Source: an uncultured Thermomicrobiales bacterium (lineage in GTDB: Bacteria; Chloroflexota; Chloroflexia; Thermomicrobiales; Thermomicrobiaceae). From it: a stretch of 12,059 nt of DNA. The notes beneath the pieces were generated by a model. The model was not told where the DNA came from and did no database searches. It was given only the letters and a program-made list of their open reading frames with translations. The DNA lies in assembly GCA_937891245.1 (NCBI GenBank), contig CALAGB010000407.1:1-12059 (forward strand), given 5' to 3'. Below, piece by piece: positions 6,907 through 12,059 of this stretch. The position numbers and the translations under genes are program-made. Within the stretch, counting starts at the first letter, position 1; every line of letters starts with the position of its first letter.

Positions 6907-9291
6907 ATGGTCGGCCACCAGTCACCGGCCACGCAAGACCTTCATCCCGGGAAACTGCCACTGGAACGGGATCCGCTCGTGGGGCGTGAGCAAGAGGTCT
7001 CCGCGCTACGGCAACTGCTTCAACGGGTGGACGTGGGCCTGGTCACGTTGACCGGCGCCGGTGGAACTGGAAAGACACGCCTGGCACTACACGTCGCCGC
7101 CAGCCTGGTCGAGGATTTCCCGGACGGCGTTCACCTCATCTCATTGGGCCCGATCAGCAACCCGGATGTGGTCGTATCAACGGTGGCCGGTGTCCTCGGC
7201 GTTAAAGAGTCCGGAGATCAGCCGCTCCTTGTCAACCTGCGGGCGTATCTGCGTGACAAGCAACTTCTGCTTCTCCTGGACAACGTCGAGCACCTGTTGA
7301 AGGCGACGCCACTGGTAGCCGATCTGCTGGCGAGCTGCTCCAGCCTCACCGTGCTGGCCACCAGCCGGGAGGTGTTGCATATCTCCGGCGAGCACGAATT
7401 TCCGGTAGCACCGCTGGCACTACCGGCGCTCCGTGATCTTCCAGATCTGGACACATTGTCGCAAACCGCGGCGATCGCGCTCTTCGTGCAACGCGCTCAG
7501 GCGGTTCGACCCAACTTCACCCTGACGACGGAGAACGCGAGCGTCATCGCGGAAATCTGCATACGACTCGATGGGCTGCCGCTCGCACTCGAATTGGCCG
7601 CGGCACGCCTGCGCGTTCTCACTCCTCCAGCATTGCTTGCTCGCCTGAGCAACCGGCTGCAAATCTTGACCGGTGGACCGCGAAACCTTCCGGCACGCCA
7701 CCAAACATTGCGCGATACGCTCGACTGGAGCCACGAACTGCTGACAACCGAGGAAAAACAGCTGTTCCGACGGCTGGCTCCCTTCGCCAGTGGTTTTACG
7801 CTCGCCGCAGCGGAATCCGTCGCCAGTGAGCAACGCGATGCCAGGCGCACGTCACCATCATCGACCAGTGTTGACATCCTCGACGGAATCGCTTCGCTGG
7901 TGGACAAGAGCCTGCTGCAACCTGTCGCGAGTGTCGACGACGAGCCGCGCTTCGCCATGTTGGAGACGATTCGCGAATACGCCGTTGAACAACTCGAGGC
8001 GAGTGGAGAGGCCGACACCATCCGGCGACATCATGCCCGGTATTATCTTGAGCTGGTCGAAATGGCGGAGCCCGCCTTCTTTGGTGGAAAGTGGACGGTC
8101 GGGCTGCCACGGCTGGAAGAGGAGCACGAAAATCTGCGCGCGGCGCTGCAGGAAGCCTTCGCCGGCAACGAGCCGGAATTGGGGCTCCGCTTGGCCGGTG
8201 CGCTCGCCTGGTTCTGGTATGACCACGGCCACCTGAGCGAGGGACGTCACTGGCTCGATACCGCATTGTCCAAAGCGGAATCGGCGTCGCCCGCGGCAAA
8301 GGCCAAAGCGTTGATCGGTGCCGGGGGATTGGCCCACCGGCAATACGACCTCCGTTCGGCGAATGAACTCCTGGAGGCAGGTCTGCGTCTGAGTCGCGAG
8401 CTGGGTGATGATTGGCATAGCGCGTTGGCACTCATCAACCTCGGGCTCGTGGCGCACGACCAGGGGGACTACGCGCGGGCCCTTCGGCTGCACGAGGAGA
8501 GTCTCGCGCTCTGCCGAGATGCCAATAACACGTGGGGCATTGGTACGTCCCTCTCCAACATCGCATGGGCAGCGCTCTTCGTCGGAGATCTCCCACATGC
8601 CCGGTCCGTCGCTGATGAGGCGTTGGTGCTTCGGCGTCAGTTGGGCGATACGCTCGGGGTCGCCTACACGCTTTACACCCTCGGTCGAGTCGCCCTCGAA
8701 GAAGGTCATGCGATCGAAACTCGGGCGTTGCTGGCCGAGAGTGTGGATCTTTTCCGCAAGATCGGCGAACGCTGGGGGCTGGCCGCGTGCCTGGAAACAC
8801 TCGCCATCGCTAACGCTTCGCCAGGCAGTGAGCGAGCGGGACCGATGCGCGCGGCGCGACTGTGGGGCGCCGCCGAAGCCCTCCGCGAATCGCTGGGAGC
8901 ACCCTTGACGCCGGCCGATCGACGGGTACATGAGGGCTTTCAGGACATCGCTCGCGCGCATCTCGGTGACGAACGCTGGGTCGTCGCCTGGGACACGGGG
9001 CGGAAGATGCCCCTCGATGAAGTGCTCCATGAAGCGTTGGACGTTCCGGCAGTCAGCCAACTGAAACAACGTTCCTCGCCAGGCACCTCGGGTTATCCCG
9101 CGGGACTGACCGCCCGAGAGGTGGAGGTTCTTCAGCTTGTAGCTGAGGGCCTGAGCAACGTCGAAGTCGCCGAGCGGCTTTCGCTCAGCCCGCGTACAAT
9201 CGGCCAGCACCTACGCTCCATCTACAACAAGCTCGGCGTCGGCTCGCGCACTGCGGCGACCCGCTTCGCCATCGAGCACGAACTCGTCTAA
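6907..9291 (+). CDS. LuxR-type transcriptional regulator with NB-ARC-like ATPase and TPR-like repeats
   Basis: This is a 794-aa STAND-type signalling regulator. The N-terminal NTPase (about 20-300) has a P-loop GAGGTGKT with Lys56, Walker [11 protein letters not shown] with Asp125, and the GLPLAL motif at 223 typical of NB-ARC proteins. A winged-helix linker region follows ([12 protein letters not shown] near 350). Residues about 400-640 are helical TPR-like repeats that would bind a ligand or partner. A LuxR/GerE DNA-binding helix-turn-helix occupies 733-794 ([16 protein letters not shown]...SPRTIGQHL). Such proteins bind an inducer, exchange nucleotide, oligomerise and activate transcription. 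ATG 6907 is preferred over GTG 6904 because AAGGAG (6894-6899) is then 7 nt away. It is divergent from the alpha/beta hydrolase and followed by the FAD oxidoreductase in the same direction; either could be its target. The inducer is unknown. Confidence 0.93.
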   Translation: MVGHQSPATQDLHPGKLPLERDPLVGREQEVSALRQLLQRVDVGLVTLTGAGGTGKTRLALHVAASLVEDFPDGVHLISLGPISNPDVVVSTVAGVLGVKESGDQPLLVNLRAYLRDKQLLLLLDNVEHLLKATPLVADLLASCSSLTVLATSREVLHISGEHEFPVAPLALPALRDLPDLDTLSQTAAIALFVQRAQAVRPNFTLTTENASVIAEICIRLDGLPLALELAAARLRVLTPPALLARLSNRLQILTGGPRNLPARHQTLRDTLDWSHELLTTEEKQLFRRLAPFASGFTLAAAESVASEQRDARRTSPSSTSVDILDGIASLVDKSLLQPVASVDDEPRFAMLETIREYAVEQLEASGEADTIRRHHARYYLELVEMAEPAFFGGKWTVGLPRLEEEHENLRAALQEAFAGNEPELGLRLAGALAWFWYDHGHLSEGRHWLDTALSKAESASPAAKAKALIGAGGLAHRQYDLRSANELLEAGLRLSRELGDDWHSALALINLGLVAHDQGDYARALRLHEESLALCRDANNTWGIGTSLSNIAWAALFVGDLPHARSVADEALVLRRQLGDTLGVAYTLYTLGRVALEEGHAIETRALLAESVDLFRKIGERWGLAACLETLAIANASPGSERAGPMRAARLWGAAEALRESLGAPLTPADRRVHEGFQDIARAHLGDERWVVAWDTGRKMPLDEVLHEALDVPAVSQLKQRSSPGTSGYPAGLTAREVEVLQLVAEGLSNVEVAERLSLSPRTIGQHLRSIYNKLGVGSRTAATRFAIEHELV

Positions 9292-9324
9292 CCACCTCGC
9301 CACCCCCTCTCCGACGACGTACTA

Positions 9325-9367
9325 CGCCGTTTGACGCAGCGGTGTGCGCTCTGTGCGTCGTTCGGCG
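9325..9367 (+). terminator. Stem-loop after the LuxR-type regulator
   Basis: CGCCG and GACGCA (9325-9338) pair with TGCGTC and CGGCG (9354-9367) around a 3x3 internal loop and a 15-nt apical loop. It lies 34 bp beyond the TAA. No U-tract follows, so this is only a candidate terminator or processing structure. Confidence 0.4.
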
Positions 9368-9424
9368 CAAGGACATCCGCAAACATTGGTCATCGTGTTT
9401 GCGCTATTCAGACGATGCGCGAGT

Positions 9425-9452
9425 CGTGAAATCCCACTAACGTGAAATCACG
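9425..9452 (+). promoter_or_regulatory. Operator-like direct repeat before the FAD oxidoreductase
   Basis: CGTGAAATC occurs at 9425-9433 and again at 9441-9449, a 16-bp period. The second copy is part of the palindrome CGTGA-AA-TCACG (9441-9452). It ends 23 bp before the Shine-Dalgarno site of the next gene, where a repressor or activator would act. No clear -35/-10 pair was found next to it. Confidence 0.35.
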
Positions 9453-9475
9453 ATGGTACGACAGCGGTTCGTGCA

Positions 9476-9481
9476 AAGGAG
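9476..9481 (+). promoter_or_regulatory. Ribosome binding site deciding the FAD oxidoreductase start
   Basis: AAGGAG within AAAGGAGAGG lies 7 nt before the ATG at 9489. The upstream in-frame ATG at 9453 would place this site inside the gene and has no comparable site of its own. Confidence 0.75.
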
Positions 9482-9488
9482 AGGCAAC

Positions 9489-10877
9489 ATGGTCAACCTG
9501 CGGAGCAGCAGTACGATGGCTGGCGCACTCGATGACGCAGCGGTGCGTGCATTCGCCAAGACCGTTCGAGGCGAAGTCCTGAGTGTGCGCGACGACGGCT
9601 ACGAGGCGGCCCGCCGGGTCTTCAATGCGATGATCGACCGGCGCCCAGCGCTCATCATTCGCTGCACCGGGCGGGATGATGTCGTTCGTGGCGTCGAATT
9701 CGCCCGGACGCATGGTCTTTCGCTGTCAATTCGCGGCGGCGGCCACAGCGTTGCCGGGAACGCGGTCTGTGAGGGCGGCTGCATGCTTGATCTTTCGGGC
9801 ATGAAAGGCATTCGGGTCGACCCAGTGAAGCAAATTGCGGTCGCGGAGCCAGGGCTGACGCTGGCTGAGTTCGACCACGCCACCCAGGCACACGGCCTCG
9901 CTACACCGCTGGGGATCGTCTCGGTGACCGGTATCGCGGGACTGACGCTCGGCGGCGGCATCGGCTGGCTCAACGGTAAGTACGGTCTTGCCTGTGACAA
10001 TCTGCTCGCGGCCGAGGTCGTTACGGCTAACGGCACGGTAATAACGGCGAGCGCGGACGAAAACCAAGATCTGCTCTGGGGGCTGCGCGGCGGCGGCGGC
10101 AATTTCGGCGTGGTCACATCCTTTACCTACCGGCTACATCCGGTCGGAACCGTGCTCGCAGGAGCCATTACCTTCCCCGCCGAGCGCGCGCACGACGCTT
10201 TACGCTTCTATCATGCGTTCACGCGTACCTCCCCCGACGAACTCTCGACCGCCGGTATGCTCACCAGCGATGGAGACGGACACGCCCTCTTCACCGTCGC
10301 GCTCTGTTACTGCGGGGATATCTCCGAGGGGGAGCGCGTGCTACAGCCGCTCCGCTCGTTCGGGCCACCAGCCGCGGACATGGTCGCTCCGATGGATTAC
10401 TGCTCGTTTCAGAGCGGCGGAGATGCGGGTTTTCCAGAAGGACGCCAGCACTACTGGAAATCGAGCTTCTTGAAAGAACTCTCCGATGATGCCATCGACA
10501 CCTTGCTCGGCCATGTCGCCCAGATGCCCTCACCGTTCAGCGTCGTCGGCCTGCAACAGATATCCGGCGTCGCCAGTCGGGTCGACTCGGCCGCGACAGC
10601 CTTCGCCCACCGTGCCCAGCAATACGATTGCAGTATCCTCTCGCAATGGGCGAATCCAGCGGATACGGAACGCAACATCTCCTGGACACGCGAATTCTTC
10701 GCCGCGATGGAGCCATTCATGGAGCGTGGCGTCTATGCCAACAACCTTGGGGACGAAGGAGAGGATCGTGTCAGAGCCGCCTACGGCGCGAACTATGATG
10801 CCCTGACGGCGCTCAAAACCAGGTACGACCCGACCAATCTCTTCCATCTCAATCAGAACATCAAGCCGAAGATGTGA
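9489..10877 (+). CDS. FAD-linked oxidoreductase, BBE family (6-hydroxynicotine/berberine-bridge type)
   Basis: This is a 462-aa flavoprotein oxidase or dehydrogenase of the PCMH/VAO superfamily. The N-terminal FAD-binding half has SIRGGGHSVAGNA with His86, the residue that forms the 8-alpha-histidyl FAD bond in this family. It also has TGIAGLTLGGGIGWL, then LACDNLLAAEVV and GGGGNFGVVTSF. The C-terminal BBE segment (NLGDEGEDRVRAAYG, then KTRYDPTNLFHLNQNI) is complete. Bicovalent members carry a Cys just before the second glycine-rich motif; here that place is around Val144 with no Cys, so single covalent attachment, as in 6-hydroxy-D-nicotine oxidase, is more likely. No signal peptide, so cytoplasmic. 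The 9489 start follows from AAGGAG at 9476-9481. It sits downstream of the LuxR-type regulator with a 197-bp gap holding a candidate stem-loop and operator, so it is probably its own transcription unit. Substrate (alkaloid, sugar or other) is unknown. Confidence 0.93.
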   Translation: MVNLRSSSTMAGALDDAAVRAFAKTVRGEVLSVRDDGYEAARRVFNAMIDRRPALIIRCTGRDDVVRGVEFARTHGLSLSIRGGGHSVAGNAVCEGGCMLDLSGMKGIRVDPVKQIAVAEPGLTLAEFDHATQAHGLATPLGIVSVTGIAGLTLGGGIGWLNGKYGLACDNLLAAEVVTANGTVITASADENQDLLWGLRGGGGNFGVVTSFTYRLHPVGTVLAGAITFPAERAHDALRFYHAFTRTSPDELSTAGMLTSDGDGHALFTVALCYCGDISEGERVLQPLRSFGPPAADMVAPMDYCSFQSGGDAGFPEGRQHYWKSSFLKELSDDAIDTLLGHVAQMPSPFSVVGLQQISGVASRVDSAATAFAHRAQQYDCSILSQWANPADTERNISWTREFFAAMEPFMERGVYANNLGDEGEDRVRAAYGANYDALTALKTRYDPTNLFHLNQNIKPKM

Positions 10878-10931
10878 TGGGGCTACAGGCGAGGTGCTAG
10901 AGGACTATTTTCCTTCACTCTGAGGCGTAAC

Positions 10932-10965
10932 CCCGTCATCCTGAGCCGCAGCGAAGGATGACGGG
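10932..10965. repeat. Perfect 11-bp stem-loop, likely dispersed intergenic palindrome
   Basis: CCCGTCATCCT (10932-10942) and AGGATGACGGG (10955-10965) are perfect complements around the 12-nt loop GAGCCGCAGCGA. It lies 54 bp after the oxidoreductase stop and could terminate or stabilise that transcript. The GTCATCCTGAGC...GCGAAGGATGAC core resembles a widespread intergenic repeat that I recall from many bacterial genomes; copy number in this genome is not visible here. Confidence 0.65.
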
Positions 10966-11030
10966 AAGAGGCCGCCTCGGTTGATCGAAAGCCTATTTCG
11001 CGCACCGTCCACGCTTGACGAGCCAAGCAG

Positions 11031-11059
11031 TTGCCATCCCACCCGTCCCATCCTATGCT
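11031..11059 (+). promoter_or_regulatory. Sigma70-like promoter of the thioesterase gene, probably (near-)leaderless
   Basis: TTGCCA (11031-11036; 5 of 6 to TTGACA), a 17-bp spacer, and TATGCT (11054-11059; 4 of 6 to TATAAT) form a well-spaced promoter. The ATG starts at 11069, only 9 bp after the -10 box, so transcription would begin at or within a few bases of the start codon. There is no Shine-Dalgarno sequence before the ATG, which fits leaderless initiation. Confidence 0.6.
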
Positions 11060-11068
11060 AACCCCGCT

Positions 11069-11566
11069 ATGGCGCAGAACGATTCCGCGAACCAGCCAAC
11101 CGAGGCGCGCGAAGTTCACGAGAGCGAAGTGACGCTCGCGCAAGTGATGCTGCCGTCGGATGCCAATAGGTTCGGGAACGTGCATGGTGGTACGATCATG
11201 AAGCTGGCCGATACGGCCGCCGGCATCGCCGCCATCCGTCACTCCCGGCGACGCGTCGTCACCGTCATCATGGACTCGATGACCTTCCTCGAACCGGTCT
11301 ACGTCGGCGATCTCGTCACCGTGCGAGCGCGTCTCACCTGGGCCGGCACCTCCAGCATGGAGATCGAAGTGCGCGCCGAGGCCGAGGACGTGCCGACCGG
11401 CCGCGTGACGCATACCTCGACCGCCTACCTCGTCTATGTCGCCCTCGATGACGCCGGCAAGCCGTGTTCGGTACCGAAGCTCCAGCTCACGACGGATGAG
11501 GAGCGTACCCGCTGGCAGCAGGCCGAGGCGCGCCGCACCTATCGACTGGCGGCGCGCGGCGACTGA
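11069..11566 (+). CDS. Acyl-CoA thioesterase, hotdog fold (YciA/ACOT type)
   Basis: This is a 165-aa single hotdog domain predicted to hydrolyse acyl-CoA to free acid and CoA in the cytoplasm, probably as a multimer. The signature runs DANRFGNVHGGTIMKLAD: Asn33 and Asp48 have the same 15-residue spacing as the catalytic Asn24/Asp39 pair of YciA. Further family features are the segment MDSMTFLEPVYVGDLV and the late strand VTHTSTAYLVYVALD. The open frame continues upstream to a TTG at 11015, but that segment overlaps the promoter-like TTGCCA/TATGCT pair and lacks a ribosome site, so ATG 11069 is preferred. The first 20 residues are polar and not conserved-looking. It is followed 52 bp later by a HAD phosphatase in the same direction, possibly co-transcribed. 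Chain-length preference cannot be read from sequence. Confidence 0.92.
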   Translation: MAQNDSANQPTEAREVHESEVTLAQVMLPSDANRFGNVHGGTIMKLADTAAGIAAIRHSRRRVVTVIMDSMTFLEPVYVGDLVTVRARLTWAGTSSMEIEVRAEAEDVPTGRVTHTSTAYLVYVALDDAGKPCSVPKLQLTTDEERTRWQQAEARRTYRLAARGD

Positions 11567-11621
11567 GCGCTGAGCGTGTACGATTGGCCGGGAGAATCGT
11601 CATGCCGGGCGAGGAGGAATG

Positions 11622-12059
11622 ATGCCGCGCTTGCTGGTCCTCGACATTGATGGGACGCTGCTCGATCCGTCGGATATCGTGACGCCGGTCGTTCATAACG
11701 CGATCGCCGCGGCGCGTGCGGCCGGAGTCGAGGTCGCGCTGGCGACCGGGCGACGGCTACGTTCGGCGCAACGCATCGTCGCAGAGGTCGGCATTCGTGT
11801 GCCACTCGTGCTGTCTAATGGCGCGCTCATCTGGAGCACGGAGCGCGAAGAGGTGATGAACCAGATCACCTTCACGCCCGAGATGCTTGGCTTCATCGTT
11901 GAGGAATCGCTCAAAGATGAACTGGCACCGGTGCTCATGCAGGGTCCCAAGCGCGGCGAACGGCTCGTCGTGCCGGAAGACGCGCCACAGCCCGAATTCG
12001 TCAACGCCTTCGTCGGGCGGCGCATGGTGGAAGTCGATCTGCTTCCCGCGGACGATCTC
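11622..12059 (+). CDS. Cof-type HAD family phosphatase (3' end outside window)
   Basis: The frame is open from the ATG to the last base (146 codons) with no stop, so the gene is cut by the window edge. Residues 4-15 are HAD motif I, LLVLDIDGTLLD, with nucleophile Asp8 and acid/base Asp10. Motif II is ATGRR with Thr42, and LSNGA at 64-68 is the usual start of the C2-type cap boundary in Cof/YbiV-like sugar-phosphate or FMN phosphatases. Family full length is about 260-290 aa, so about half is present; motifs III and IV (Lys and DD) lie beyond the window. An AGGAGG at 11612-11617 precedes two adjacent ATGs (11619 and 11622); the second gives the more normal 4-nt gap. It lies 52 bp downstream of the thioesterase. 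Substrate unknown; members are often promiscuous. Confidence 0.92.
   Translation, partial: MPRLLVLDIDGTLLDPSDIVTPVVHNAIAAARAAGVEVALATGRRLRSAQRIVAEVGIRVPLVLSNGALIWSTEREEVMNQITFTPEMLGFIVEESLKDELAPVLMQGPKRGERLVVPEDAPQPEFVNAFVGRRMVEVDLLPADDL

Noticed and set aside
7858..9210. 450-codon open frame on the minus strand opposite the LuxR-type regulator
   Set aside because: The plus strand encodes clear NTPase, TPR-like and HTH motifs. The minus-strand product has no family features and no ribosome site.
1..12059. A dedicated defence, secretion or biosynthetic gene system
   Set aside because: The genes are individually recognisable common enzymes plus one regulator. There is no cluster of co-directed unknown genes, no nuclease, toxin pair, carrier protein or transporter to make a coherent new system.

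Overview
This is a GC-rich bacterial window with ordinary coding density, dominated by hydrolases. Two things suggest Chloroflexota (perhaps a Thermomicrobia-like lineage): a large ATPase/TPR/LuxR-type regulator, and intergenic palindromes of the 'GTAGGGGCGCGATTCATCGCGCC' and 'CCCGGGGATAAAT' kinds, which I recall as frequent in Chloroflexota genomes. No marker gene is present, so this placement is inference.

Left part (1-2961, + strand). The window opens on the last 16 codons of an alpha/beta hydrolase. A complete S9-type serine peptidase follows (82-1899), then a complete alpha/beta hydrolase (2077-2889) whose C-terminus is clearly paralogous to the fragment at position 1. A pair of inverted 25-bp palindromic repeats (1913-2012) lies between the peptidase and the hydrolase. 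A long imperfect inverted repeat (2892-2961) closes the block and separates it from a convergent gene.

Middle (2963-6785, - strand). This holds a long M14-type zinc carboxypeptidase with an amidotransferase-like C-terminal region, a 500-bp gene-free stretch with a 177-bp palindromic element, and another alpha/beta hydrolase with a standard Ser-Asp-His triad.

Right part (6907-12059, + strand). An ATPase/TPR/LuxR regulator is divergent from the hydrolase across a 121-bp region rich in TGCCA boxes. Next come a BBE-type FAD-linked oxidoreductase, a hotdog acyl-CoA thioesterase that appears to be expressed from a (near-)leaderless promoter, and the start of a Cof-type HAD phosphatase cut by the window end.

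The genes look like a catabolic or housekeeping accessory neighbourhood (peptide and ester hydrolysis, flavin oxidation, thioester hydrolysis), not one multi-gene machine. I see no tRNA, rRNA, CRISPR array, phage gene or transposase. I found no convincing new multi-gene system. The most interesting signals are non-coding: two unrelated REPIN-like elements, one with compensatory base changes between its hairpins, and the structured leader of the LuxR-type regulator. Several gene starts are placed downstream of the longest open frame because a clear Shine-Dalgarno site decides them.
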